NCBI GenBank assembly: GCA_951812725.1 | Contig: OX638330.1 | Span: 5,063,405-5,127,404, forward strand | Length of the DNA stretch: 64,000 nucleotides | Direction of reading: 5' to 3' | Source of the DNA: an uncultured Caldilineaceae bacterium | GTDB lineage: Bacteria > Chloroflexota > Anaerolineae > Caldilineales > Caldilineaceae | Shown here: one piece after another, positions 17,069 through 25,808 of the stretch | How the letters are laid out: every line of letters begins with the position of its first letter | How positions within the stretch are numbered: the stretch's first letter is position 1 | The notes under the pieces: generated by a model | Database searches by the model: none | The model's input: only the letters and a program-made list of their open reading frames with translations | Told to the model about the DNA's origin: nothing | Translations under genes and position numbers: made by a program

Positions 17069-17351
17069 CGAACAGTCTCATCCTTGTCATAGATTTCTTT
17101 TGTCAAATCCGAGGACACAACTATACTACTCGAAGTCCTCTCATGTCCGGCTGTTTTGTATCCTGCACGAAAAAGGGCACACCCGGCAAGTATACCTTTT
17201 TGTGAAACCGTTGTCGAATCCGAATAGCGAATTTGACTTAGGTCTATGGGCGGACAGGGTCTGCCTTCGCCGGCGCAGTACTCGAATCCGTAACACGCAG
17301 CATTCTCGCCCAGACACCGACCTGTAAAACGGTTAAACCCACACCCTGCCG

Positions 17352-17864
17352 ATGTCTTTCGATTTTGTTCGCGACGCAATCGAAGACGGATGTTACGAAC
17401 CGGAAGGTGTCTACCTGACGGCGCCATTTGAAGGTCAGCGCCGTGTCGTTCAGGAGTGGGGCGCCCGCCCGGAATACTACCGCCGCTATGTCGTCGGCGC
17501 CAAAGCGCTCCTCGGCCACAATGGCGTCGACTTTGACTTGGCGCCCAACGACAGTATCATCGCCGCCGACAGCGGCATCATCACCACAATCGGCAATGAT
17601 CGCGAACGATATGGCCGCTTCATCTGCATCTCCCACCCGTGGGGCGAGTCTCTCTATACCCGTTTCCAAGAGTTCGTCGTCGATGCAGGACAACGTGTGA
17701 GGCGCGGCGAACTGCTCGGCTATTTCAATAAAATGCCTCAACCAGGGCAACACTTTCATTTTGGCATTCGCATTGCCCCGTATGTTATTGTTGACGGCTG
17801 GGGCGGTTATTCGAATCCGCTGCCGCACTTTCCACCAACATCTATTTTGCTTGATTCTGGTTGA
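17352..17864 (+). CDS. M23-family peptidase domain protein (LytM fold)
   Basis: The 170-residue protein is almost only an M23 domain. HNGVDFD at about residue 56 supplies the first histidine and aspartate zinc ligands, and HFHFGI at about 137 supplies the HxH pair. GIITTIGND and the VRRGELLGYF segment also fit the fold. No signal peptide or SH3/LysM domain is visible, unusual for a peptidoglycan endopeptidase. It may be an intracellular or loosely exported relative. Some family members have lost activity, but here the metal ligands look complete. Confidence 0.8.
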   Translation: MSFDFVRDAIEDGCYEPEGVYLTAPFEGQRRVVQEWGARPEYYRRYVVGAKALLGHNGVDFDLAPNDSIIAADSGIITTIGNDRERYGRFICISHPWGESLYTRFQEFVVDAGQRVRRGELLGYFNKMPQPGQHFHFGIRIAPYVIVDGWGGYSNPLPHFPPTSILLDSG

Positions 17865-18253
17865 CTTATTTTATCGAAAAAGTTTTCCTTTAATGAATTG
17901 ATTGTTAATTTAGTATGACTTCGTAGGGACTGGGGAAATGGGGATATGTAAACCCAGCAAACTATATATGGCAGTATGACAGAATCATACCTGTATGTAG
18001 TAGTGAGGTCGGCCTAGATGCGTGATTTCAATGGGGATATTTCAGAGGGGAGTACAGGAAAGATCAGGACAGGAAAATCCGCCGAACAAATGCTCGACAC
18101 AAGATGCAGTGATCCTTCCAAAGTTGTGCCCAGTTGAGCATAACTCGCAAGGAATGGGGATAAAAAACTGTCGGGGTTATGAACACATCTTATCCACTTT
18201 TTTGAGACTTATCCCCGGTTTTATCCCCATTTTTGTTACTTTTCCCCATATGT
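17865..18253. other. AT-rich gap with a cluster of TTATCC motifs
   Basis: This 389-bp gap carries no convincing gene. At 18158-18228 there are four DnaA-box-like hexamers: one GGATAA (18158) and three TTATCC (18190 as TTATCCAC, 18209 and 18221 as TTATCCCC). A small dyad GTATGA/TCATAC lies at 17974-17990. The meaning is unknown; the IS dimer has inserted just downstream. Confidence 0.4.
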
Positions 18254-18261
18254 GGACTATT
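18254..18261. repeat. 8-bp target site duplication, left copy
   Basis: GGACTATT here is repeated exactly at 23258-23265 on the far side of the insertion-sequence dimer. An 8-bp duplication is the usual length for the IS1595 family. Confidence 0.85.
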
Positions 18262-18405
18262 GGGAAGGGAACTACATACTTAGTAAAGCAGAGGTGCGGC
18301 GACACCGCGTCTCTGAATCTTATTTGTGGATGCTACGGGCCTTGTGGTATATCTAATTGCAGAAGTTCAAAATTCAAACTTAATTTGTACCCTGGAGTTA
18401 GTAGA

Positions 18406-18573
18406 ATGCAGACGTCGACAGTCCCCAAAGGAAAGGTAAAGGACTTTCGGGCGTTCGTCCGCCAAGTCCTGGCCTATAAGCCGCCTCCGAAGTCCCAAAA
18501 CAAACCAGTCCCACCAAAAGCTCGACACCGTCTTCCTGCTGACAAGAAGATTACGGGCGTTTCGACTCGCTGA
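18406..18573 (+). CDS. Small basic passenger protein of the IS (copy A)
   Basis: A 55-residue, strongly basic, proline-rich protein. TGGAG lies about 8 bp before the ATG, and a strong terminator follows 33 bp after the stop, so it looks like a complete transcription unit. Not recognised. A longer frame that runs in from outside the element is not supported, because it crosses the insertion boundary. Confidence 0.45.
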   Translation: MQTSTVPKGKVKDFRAFVRQVLAYKPPPKSQNKPVPPKARHRLPADKKITGVSTR

Positions 18574-18605
18574 TTTTCTCTTCCACCGAAGAATCACTGA
18601 TCCCG

Positions 18606-18635
18606 TCTCTGGGCCACAGCCCAGGGACTTTTTTT
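18606..18635 (+). terminator. Rho-independent terminator (IS copy A)
   Basis: CTGGGC, a CACA loop and GCCCAG form the inner stem, extended by three further pairs, and are followed by C and seven T. It ends transcription of the small basic gene. Confidence 0.75.
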
Positions 18636-18680
18636 GTATATTTTTTTAGCCACCCGAGGAAGCGAGAGTAGCCAAACACA

Positions 18681-18860
18681 TCATTTTTGTCGAAGGACGA
18701 TGAAGAATAGTATCACCAAGGCTACAAGTGGCCACGGACCAAGATAATCGATGAAGGCAAAAAGCGGCGATTTCAAAACAGGAGCCAGCACAAGCGTAAG
18801 CAACAGCATCAAGATTAAGGCGACGATTACTTCTGTCAGAGACTCTCCTGGGCGCTGCAT
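18681..18860 (-). CDS. Small membrane passenger protein of the IS (copy A)
   Basis: A 59-residue protein beginning MQRPGESL, with two hydrophobic helices (TEVIVALILMLLLTLVLAPV and GPWPLVALVILFFIVL). The start is set by AAGGGGG 8 bp upstream; a longer form would start 25 codons earlier without such a site. Function unknown. Being inside the element, it is cargo rather than part of the transposition machinery as far as can be seen. Confidence 0.5.
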   Translation of the reverse strand: MQRPGESLTEVIVALILMLLLTLVLAPVLKSPLFAFIDYLGPWPLVALVILFFIVLRQK

Positions 18861-19149
18861 AAAGGGTGCCCCCTTGGTGGTAACCGGTAGATGGGTGCCA
18901 CCACAGCGTCCATAGACCTGTTCATAGTCCAACAAGGGGGCAAAATGCCCCCATCGCAGGCAGGATTAGTCCTCTATGAAACAGGTGAAACGCTGTGGTG
19001 AAGTTAGGCTACCCGATGTGGGGTTGTTATGCCAAACGAGGAGATTCTAACTGAAGAAAAGTGATATTTTCGTGAAGCCTGCTATTACTTCAGTCGTCTT
19101 GACTCTGGAGCCCACACCTGCTACATTAGGGCTCAAATTTCGATAAATG

Positions 19150-19187
19150 CTCCGCAAAAGCGGAGTGCCCGCCTGACGGGGCGGGCA
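19150..19187. other. Double hairpin inside the IS (copy A)
   Basis: CTCCGC/GCGGAG with an AAAA loop is followed at once by TGCCCGCC/GGCGGGCA with a 6-base loop. No T-run follows. It may shield the downstream passenger gene from outside transcription or act as an RNA structure. Confidence 0.45.
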
Positions 19188-19313
19188 CTGGTAAAGCGCA
19201 AATCTTTTCCCAAGATTGTGCCTCATAGACTATCACATTCCGTGATAGCTGCAAATTGTTTTTGAGACAACTTTACCAAGGCCTGCCCCTGCGTACTCCA
19301 AAGGAGAACACAG

Positions 19314-19613
19314 ATGGCCTTGGCTATCATAAAATTCAACTGCCGAATCTGCTGCCACGAGCACATAGAAAGGTATGCGGAGACAGCGTCTATTGTGGAT
19401 GTCATTTGTCCGGAGTGCGGAGTTACGTCGATTTCGGCTGATAAAAGTAGAGAGATCGTGACGGCTTGGATACCTGTCTTGGAAAAGCAAAGGTCAGCCT
19501 TGACGCCAGACGTAAACGAAGGTGAACAATGGCGACATCCTTGTTGGTGGGAAGAGATGGTCAGCCTACCCTCGGATCGGGACTTTGATGTTGTAGTAGA
19601 GTTGGCAGACTGA
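19314..19613 (+). CDS. Zinc-ribbon-like passenger protein of the IS (copy A)
   Basis: A 99-residue protein with cysteine pairs CRICC at about residue 10 and CPECG at about 31, which could bind zinc, then an alpha-helical acidic C-terminus with WRHPCWWEE. AGGAG lies 8 bp before the ATG. It ends 1 bp before the convergent transposase stop. Function unknown; passenger genes are known in part of the IS1595 family. Confidence 0.6.
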   Translation: MALAIIKFNCRICCHEHIERYAETASIVDVICPECGVTSISADKSREIVTAWIPVLEKQRSALTPDVNEGEQWRHPCWWEEMVSLPSDRDFDVVVELAD

Positions 19614-19614
19614 T

Positions 19615-20583
19615 CTAAGCGTTCTCGGTTACTAATTCAACGTTGGGCGATGTTCTCCCGGTCAGCTCCCGGTAAGTTAGCTGCACGTGAAAAGAGCGCC
19701 TGGCGAGTTTTCGGATTCGACGCATGATGGGGATGTCGCTGCTGCCCTCGGTAAGCCTGTAGGCTATTTCGTTGTAGTAGCGGTATCCGTGTTTGTGGCT
19801 CCACTGATGGTAAATGCCTTTATGAGCCCGTTTGAGGATTGCCCAGACGCTTTCGATGCTATTCGTCGTTACTCGTCCCCTGACGTACTCGCCTTTCTGA
19901 TGGTTCACAGTACGGTGGTGATACCAAAGGCTTACGTAGGCGTAAGAGCTGCTCTCGTCGGAATATACAGTTGAGCCCTTCGCAATGGACATTAAGATGT
20001 CGTTCGCGATGGTCGATTTCAAACCGTTCGGAATAGGGCGTAGAATGATACGATCACGATCGCGTTCACGCATCCCGAGCACTGTTTGTCTACCCTTCTT
20101 CCATTCTCTGCGAAGTTTGCGGTTGGCATGCTTGTTCTTCTCTAGGCCGCCTACGTAAGTTTCGTCGATTTCAATCTCGCCGGAGAGCACCTCAAGGCCG
20201 GGGTCCATCGATTCCCTGATGCGTTGCAGCATGAACCAGGCTGATTTTTGCGTTACGCCGATCTCCCTGGCTAACTGGCAACTACTAATGCCTTTGCGAG
20301 AGATGTGGAGAAGGAACATGGCGTAAAGCCACTTGTGAAGAGGGATGCGGGAGTTGTAGAAGACAGTCCCAGTCCTGACCGTAAACTGCTTGCGGCACGC
20401 GTTGCATTGGTGACGATTGTACTTCGGTAAATGGGTCGTGCGCGGGCTATCGCAATGCGGGCAGGCTACACCGTCCGACCAGCGCTCTCTTTCGAGGAAA
20501 TCGATCGCGGATTGTTCGTCTGGGTACCGCTGGATGAACTCGACCAGGCTGATATTTTCCGACTCGTCGAAGGGGGATTGCAT
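19615..20583 (-). CDS. IS1595-family (ISXO2-like) transposase, copy A
   Basis: The 322-residue protein has the IS1595 layout. An N-terminal zinc ribbon (CPHCDSPRT at about 37, CNACRKQF at about 56) is followed by a helix-turn-helix region (ISSCQLAREIGVTQKSAWFML at about 98-118). The ISXO2-like DDE domain has IEIDETYVGG at about 138, a YSDESSSY acidic position at about 205 and the last catalytic region near NSIESVWAILKRA. The start ATG lies about 155 bp inside the right terminus. Intact and identical to copy B. Confidence 0.93.
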   Translation of the reverse strand: MQSPFDESENISLVEFIQRYPDEQSAIDFLERERWSDGVACPHCDSPRTTHLPKYNRHQCNACRKQFTVRTGTVFYNSRIPLHKWLYAMFLLHISRKGISSCQLAREIGVTQKSAWFMLQRIRESMDPGLEVLSGEIEIDETYVGGLEKNKHANRKLRREWKKGRQTVLGMRERDRDRIILRPIPNGLKSTIANDILMSIAKGSTVYSDESSSYAYVSLWYHHRTVNHQKGEYVRGRVTTNSIESVWAILKRAHKGIYHQWSHKHGYRYYNEIAYRLTEGSSDIPIMRRIRKLARRSFHVQLTYRELTGRTSPNVELVTENA

Positions 20584-20902
20584 CGGTCGATTTTTTGCTT
20601 GATTTGCTCTGGTAGTACCCCCTAATTATAGCACAAATGAGCGAGAACCATTGCATCATCTGCGCCATAAGAATTGGCTCAAAAGTGCCCGATGGGAAAT
20701 GAACGTCAAAGCCGCGCCCTCCCCTATCAAATCGCTTGCTTTACAAAGTATATAATTCCCATTGGGAACTACATACTTAGTAAAGCAGAGGTGCGGCGAC
20801 ACCGCGTCTCTGAATCTTATTTGTGGATGCTACGGGCCTTGTGGTATATCTAATTGCAGAAGTTCAAAATTCAAACTTAATTTGTACCCTGGAGTTAGTA
20901 GA

Positions 20903-21070
20903 ATGCAGACGTCGACAGTCCCCAAAGGAAAGGTAAAGGACTTTCGGGCGTTCGTCCGCCAAGTCCTGGCCTATAAGCCGCCTCCGAAGTCCCAAAACAA
21001 ACCAGTCCCACCAAAAGCTCGACACCGTCTTCCTGCTGACAAGAAGATTACGGGCGTTTCGACTCGCTGA
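20903..21070 (+). CDS. Small basic passenger protein of the IS (copy B)
   Basis: Identical to the 55-residue product of copy A at 18406-18573, with the same ribosome binding site and terminator. Confidence 0.45.
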   Translation: MQTSTVPKGKVKDFRAFVRQVLAYKPPPKSQNKPVPPKARHRLPADKKITGVSTR

Positions 21071-21102
21071 TTTTCTCTTCCACCGAAGAATCACTGATCC
21101 CG

Positions 21103-21132
21103 TCTCTGGGCCACAGCCCAGGGACTTTTTTT
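21103..21132 (+). terminator. Rho-independent terminator (IS copy B)
   Basis: Same hairpin and T-run as at 18606-18635. Confidence 0.75.
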
Positions 21133-21177
21133 GTATATTTTTTTAGCCACCCGAGGAAGCGAGAGTAGCCAAACACA

Positions 21178-21357
21178 TCATTTTTGTCGAAGGACGATGA
21201 AGAATAGTATCACCAAGGCTACAAGTGGCCACGGACCAAGATAATCGATGAAGGCAAAAAGCGGCGATTTCAAAACAGGAGCCAGCACAAGCGTAAGCAA
21301 CAGCATCAAGATTAAGGCGACGATTACTTCTGTCAGAGACTCTCCTGGGCGCTGCAT
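21178..21357 (-). CDS. Small membrane passenger protein of the IS (copy B)
   Basis: Identical to the 59-residue two-helix protein of copy A at 18681-18860. Confidence 0.5.
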   Translation of the reverse strand: MQRPGESLTEVIVALILMLLLTLVLAPVLKSPLFAFIDYLGPWPLVALVILFFIVLRQK

Positions 21358-21646
21358 AAAGGGTGCCCCCTTGGTGGTAACCGGTAGATGGGTGCCACCA
21401 CAGCGTCCATAGACCTGTTCATAGTCCAACAAGGGGGCAAAATGCCCCCATCGCAGGCAGGATTAGTCCTCTATGAAACAGGTGAAACGCTGTGGTGAAG
21501 TTAGGCTACCCGATGTGGGGTTGTTATGCCAAACGAGGAGATTCTAACTGAAGAAAAGTGATATTTTCGTGAAGCCTGCTATTACTTCAGTCGTCTTGAC
21601 TCTGGAGCCCACACCTGCTACATTAGGGCTCAAATTTCGATAAATG

Positions 21647-21684
21647 CTCCGCAAAAGCGGAGTGCCCGCCTGACGGGGCGGGCA
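21647..21684. other. Double hairpin inside the IS (copy B)
   Basis: Identical to the structure at 19150-19187 of copy A. Confidence 0.45.
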
Positions 21685-21810
21685 CTGGTAAAGCGCAAAT
21701 CTTTTCCCAAGATTGTGCCTCATAGACTATCACATTCCGTGATAGCTGCAAATTGTTTTTGAGACAACTTTACCAAGGCCTGCCCCTGCGTACTCCAAAG
21801 GAGAACACAG

Positions 21811-22110
21811 ATGGCCTTGGCTATCATAAAATTCAACTGCCGAATCTGCTGCCACGAGCACATAGAAAGGTATGCGGAGACAGCGTCTATTGTGGATGTC
21901 ATTTGTCCGGAGTGCGGAGTTACGTCGATTTCGGCTGATAAAAGTAGAGAGATCGTGACGGCTTGGATACCTGTCTTGGAAAAGCAAAGGTCAGCCTTGA
22001 CGCCAGACGTAAACGAAGGTGAACAATGGCGACATCCTTGTTGGTGGGAAGAGATGGTCAGCCTACCCTCGGATCGGGACTTTGATGTTGTAGTAGAGTT
22101 GGCAGACTGA
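21811..22110 (+). CDS. Zinc-ribbon-like passenger protein of the IS (copy B)
   Basis: Identical to the 99-residue product at 19314-19613. Confidence 0.6.
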   Translation: MALAIIKFNCRICCHEHIERYAETASIVDVICPECGVTSISADKSREIVTAWIPVLEKQRSALTPDVNEGEQWRHPCWWEEMVSLPSDRDFDVVVELAD

Positions 22111-22111
22111 T

Positions 22112-23080
22112 CTAAGCGTTCTCGGTTACTAATTCAACGTTGGGCGATGTTCTCCCGGTCAGCTCCCGGTAAGTTAGCTGCACGTGAAAAGAGCGCCTGG
22201 CGAGTTTTCGGATTCGACGCATGATGGGGATGTCGCTGCTGCCCTCGGTAAGCCTGTAGGCTATTTCGTTGTAGTAGCGGTATCCGTGTTTGTGGCTCCA
22301 CTGATGGTAAATGCCTTTATGAGCCCGTTTGAGGATTGCCCAGACGCTTTCGATGCTATTCGTCGTTACTCGTCCCCTGACGTACTCGCCTTTCTGATGG
22401 TTCACAGTACGGTGGTGATACCAAAGGCTTACGTAGGCGTAAGAGCTGCTCTCGTCGGAATATACAGTTGAGCCCTTCGCAATGGACATTAAGATGTCGT
22501 TCGCGATGGTCGATTTCAAACCGTTCGGAATAGGGCGTAGAATGATACGATCACGATCGCGTTCACGCATCCCGAGCACTGTTTGTCTACCCTTCTTCCA
22601 TTCTCTGCGAAGTTTGCGGTTGGCATGCTTGTTCTTCTCTAGGCCGCCTACGTAAGTTTCGTCGATTTCAATCTCGCCGGAGAGCACCTCAAGGCCGGGG
22701 TCCATCGATTCCCTGATGCGTTGCAGCATGAACCAGGCTGATTTTTGCGTTACGCCGATCTCCCTGGCTAACTGGCAACTACTAATGCCTTTGCGAGAGA
22801 TGTGGAGAAGGAACATGGCGTAAAGCCACTTGTGAAGAGGGATGCGGGAGTTGTAGAAGACAGTCCCAGTCCTGACCGTAAACTGCTTGCGGCACGCGTT
22901 GCATTGGTGACGATTGTACTTCGGTAAATGGGTCGTGCGCGGGCTATCGCAATGCGGGCAGGCTACACCGTCCGACCAGCGCTCTCTTTCGAGGAAATCG
23001 ATCGCGGATTGTTCGTCTGGGTACCGCTGGATGAACTCGACCAGGCTGATATTTTCCGACTCGTCGAAGGGGGATTGCAT
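22112..23080 (-). CDS. IS1595-family (ISXO2-like) transposase, copy B
   Basis: Identical 322-residue transposase to copy A, with zinc ribbon, helix-turn-helix and ISXO2-like DDE domain intact. Both copies therefore could be active. Confidence 0.93.
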   Translation of the reverse strand: MQSPFDESENISLVEFIQRYPDEQSAIDFLERERWSDGVACPHCDSPRTTHLPKYNRHQCNACRKQFTVRTGTVFYNSRIPLHKWLYAMFLLHISRKGISSCQLAREIGVTQKSAWFMLQRIRESMDPGLEVLSGEIEIDETYVGGLEKNKHANRKLRREWKKGRQTVLGMRERDRDRIILRPIPNGLKSTIANDILMSIAKGSTVYSDESSSYAYVSLWYHHRTVNHQKGEYVRGRVTTNSIESVWAILKRAHKGIYHQWSHKHGYRYYNEIAYRLTEGSSDIPIMRRIRKLARRSFHVQLTYRELTGRTSPNVELVTENA

Positions 23081-23257
23081 CGGTCGATTTTTTGCTTGAT
23101 TTGCTCTGGTAGTACCCCCTAATTATAGCACAAATGAGCGAGAACCATTGCATCATCTGCGCCATAAGAATTGGCTCAAAAGTGCCCGATGGGAAATGAA
23201 CGTCAAAGCCGCGCCCTCCCCTATCAAATCGCTTGCTTTACAAAGTATATAATTCCC

Positions 23258-23265
23258 GGACTATT
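23258..23265. repeat. 8-bp target site duplication, right copy
   Basis: GGACTATT, identical to 18254-18261 on the other side of the dimer. Confidence 0.85.
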
Positions 23266-23378
23266 TGCCCACAGCCGTCGTTTGCCCAAAGCCCTCTTTT
23301 TCCTTCGCTGACACCGGATGCAGCGAAGAGATCGCAGACGCACCGTCAGGGGCCTGCTAGCGTGAGGTTGATATCGTT

Positions 23379-25643
23379 GTGGTGACCTATACCCAAGGAC
23401 GCAAACCCGCGGAGGATCTGTTTGCAGCTGCGCGCGCCGAGCGCATCGATGCCAACGCGCCCCTGGCCGCGCGCATGCGCCCCCGCACCCTCGATGAGTT
23501 TATCGGCCAGGAAGCGATTATCGGCCCGGGCCGGCTCTTGCGGCGGGCGATTCAGGCGGACCGGCTCAGCAGCCTGATCTTCTATGGTCCGCCCGGCACC
23601 GGCAAGACGACTCTCGCCCAGGTGATTGCCAACACCACGGCCGCTCACTTTACCGCGCTCAACGCTGTACTGGCCGGCGTCAAAAACATCCGGGAGACGG
23701 TGGCCGAGGCCCAGGAACGCTGGGCGCTTCATGATCAGGGGACAATCCTCTTTGTTGACGAAGTGCATCGCTTCAACAAGGCCCAACAGGATGCCCTCCT
23801 CCCTTGGGTCGAAAACGGCACCGTGACATTCATCGGCGCTACCACCGAAAACCCCTATTTTGAAGTCATCAAGGCCCTGGTCAGTCGCAGCCGTATCTTT
23901 CAGCTGAAAACTCTCACCGAAGAGCATCTGCGTCAGATTATTCAGACGGCCCTCAACACGCCCCAGCGCGGCTACGGTGGCCGCCGCGTTGAGATAGAGA
24001 GCGAGGCAACCGATCATCTGGTCTCGATCGCCAATGGCGATGCCCGCGCCTTGCTCAACGCGCTGGAGCTGGCAGTCGAAACCACCGACGCCGACCCGTC
24101 CGGTGTCGTCCGCATCACACTCGCCATCGCCGAAGAGTCGATTCAACGCCGCGCCGTGCTGTATGATAAAGAGGGCGACTATCACTTCGATACAATCAGC
24201 GCCTTCATCAAAAGTCTGCGCGGCAGCGACCCGGATGCGGCGCTGTATTGGCTGGCGAAGATGATCTACGCCGGCGAGGAGCCGCGCTATATCTTTCGGC
24301 GCATGTTGATCCTGGCGAGCGAGGATGTGGGCATGGCCGATCCCCAAGCCGTCCAGGTGGTCAACGCCTGCGCCGAAGCCTTTGACCGCGTTGGTCTGCC
24401 AGAAGGAAACTTTCCCCTGGCGCAAGCCGCGCTCTATCTGGCGACCGCAGAAAAGTCCAATTCGATCCTGGCATTTTTCGACGCACTCGATGCCGTGCGC
24501 AATGAACCTGATTCTGATGTTCCCAATCATCTGCGCGACAGCAACCGCGACAGCGAGGGGTTTGGGCACGGGGCTGGATATCTCTATCCGCACGCGTACC
24601 GCGACCATTGGGTGGCGCAGCAGTATCTCCCCGGCGCGCTGCAGGGCAAGGTGTTTTACGAGCCGACGGGACAGGGGTATGAGGCCAGGATCAGCGTCGC
24701 CGTCACCCAGCATCGCGAGGCCCAGCTGGCCGCCACGCTGGAGGGCTTTGGCGCGCCGCCGGAAATTCTGACATTCGCTCCCGGGGAGTCCGCCCGCGAT
24801 CGCTGGCTTCAGCGCACGATTGCCCAATCCGGCGAAGCGACTGCCGCGCTGCGGGACCGCATTCTGGGCGCCGGCCCCCTTGAACGCCACAGTGTTGTGC
24901 TCGATGTGAACGCCGGCAGCGGCCTGCTGGCCTGGGAGGCGCTGCGCCGCGCGCCCGAAGGCGGTGTTTACGCGCTGGCCTTCAACGAGGCCGACCGCCG
25001 TGCGCTGCAGGAGCAGGCGCAAAACCTGGACGAAGTCGATCGGCCGATTGTGCTGCACGGGGGGATTGAAGAGCAGGCGCAGCAACTCGATGCTGAAGAA
25101 GTTCGATTTGACGCGATCGTAGGACGCAATGCCCTGCTCGCCTCCGCCGACAAAGAGGCTTCCCTGGCGCATCTGGCCAAAATCCTGGCTGCCAACGGTT
25201 GGCTTGCCCTGGCCGAGACAATACCCAGACACACGCAGAGAATATACGCCTTGGGGGATCGCTCTCTACTCCAACCGGAGTTGGCCGAGCGGCTGATCGC
25301 GGCCGAAGAGTCAATCTACACCGATCCCGCCGACGAGCTGGTCAACTGGGACGACGACACCTTGCAGGCCGCCCTCACCGCCGCCTTCCCCGCAGAAAGG
25401 CAGGCCGGGCGGGTCTCGATCGAGCGGATCGACACCGATACCGATCTGCGCATTACCGATGCCCACATCCGGCGCTGGTTCGGCCCGGCTCTTGGCAAGC
25501 GCAAATCCTATGTCGAGCGGCTGGCCGAACGGATGCAGCCTTCCGAGGTGGAGCAGGTCGAGAGTTGGATCAGGGGGCAGCTATTGAACCAGACCGTGGT
25601 TTGGCGCCGCCGCACGGTCTTGATACGGGTGGCTGAACGATAG
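23379..25643 (+). CDS. RarA/MgsA-type AAA ATPase fused to a methyltransferase-like domain
   Basis: Residues 1 to about 430 are a replication-associated recombination protein A. They show DEFIGQEAIIGP, the Walker A loop GPPGTGKTT at about 69, Walker B ILFVDEVHRF at about 125, sensor 1 GATTENP and the RarA C-terminal region up to the HLRDSNRD segment. The family acts at stalled replication forks. From about 505 a second Rossmann-type domain (VVLDVNAGSGLLAWEAL, then ALAFNEAD) resembles an SAM-dependent methyltransferase core, followed by about 120 further residues. Total length 754 versus about 430 for plain RarA. The start GTG is supported only by a weak GAGG upstream. It lies just beyond the IS dimer. 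Confidence 0.88.
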   Translation: MVTYTQGRKPAEDLFAAARAERIDANAPLAARMRPRTLDEFIGQEAIIGPGRLLRRAIQADRLSSLIFYGPPGTGKTTLAQVIANTTAAHFTALNAVLAGVKNIRETVAEAQERWALHDQGTILFVDEVHRFNKAQQDALLPWVENGTVTFIGATTENPYFEVIKALVSRSRIFQLKTLTEEHLRQIIQTALNTPQRGYGGRRVEIESEATDHLVSIANGDARALLNALELAVETTDADPSGVVRITLAIAEESIQRRAVLYDKEGDYHFDTISAFIKSLRGSDPDAALYWLAKMIYAGEEPRYIFRRMLILASEDVGMADPQAVQVVNACAEAFDRVGLPEGNFPLAQAALYLATAEKSNSILAFFDALDAVRNEPDSDVPNHLRDSNRDSEGFGHGAGYLYPHAYRDHWVAQQYLPGALQGKVFYEPTGQGYEARISVAVTQHREAQLAATLEGFGAPPEILTFAPGESARDRWLQRTIAQSGEATAALRDRILGAGPLERHSVVLDVNAGSGLLAWEALRRAPEGGVYALAFNEADRRALQEQAQNLDEVDRPIVLHGGIEEQAQQLDAEEVRFDAIVGRNALLASADKEASLAHLAKILAANGWLALAETIPRHTQRIYALGDRSLLQPELAERLIAAEESIYTDPADELVNWDDDTLQAALTAAFPAERQAGRVSIERIDTDTDLRITDAHIRRWFGPALGKRKSYVERLAERMQPSEVEQVESWIRGQLLNQTVVWRRRTVLIRVAER

Positions 25644-25808
25644 CTATTCTGCGGCCGACCCAAAGGCACCCTCTCTCTGCGTTGCCTGGGCTACCCCACC
25701 ACTTGCAAATATGTCAGACGCTGCATGCAACTTTTTCCTCCTTCTCGCAGTCTAGTTATTGGGAAGTACTGTAAACAATAACTTCACTCGGTCAGAGAGG
25801 GGGGGGCT

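Larger units (their letters stand above)
18262..20760 (-). mobile_element. IS1595-family element, copy A of a tandem dimer
   Basis: The element runs from a left end GGGAACTACATACTTAGTAA (at 18267, preceded by an extra GGGAA) to a right end whose reverse complement is GGGAATTATATACTTTGTAA. The two ends match at about 20 of 23 positions. It carries an ISXO2-like transposase near the right end and three small passenger genes. At about 2.5 kb it is longer than simple IS1595 members, consistent with passenger cargo. It is followed after only 3 bp (ATT) by an identical second copy. Confidence 0.9.
20764..23257 (-). mobile_element. IS1595-family element, copy B of the tandem dimer
   Basis: This copy repeats copy A with a constant offset of 2497 bp and no difference noticed. 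It starts directly at GGGAACTACATACTTAGTAA without the extra GGGAA of copy A and ends in AATTCCC at 23257, followed by the right target duplication. The 3-bp spacer ATT between the copies equals the last three bases of the target duplication. Confidence 0.9.

Noticed and set aside
18158..18228. Chromosomal replication origin
   Set aside because: The DnaA-like motifs are imperfect, few, and not near dnaA, dnaN, gyrB or rpmH.
18022..18405. Upstream extension of the small basic IS gene
   Set aside because: The extension crosses the left boundary of the insertion sequence and is absent in copy B, so it cannot be native coding sequence.
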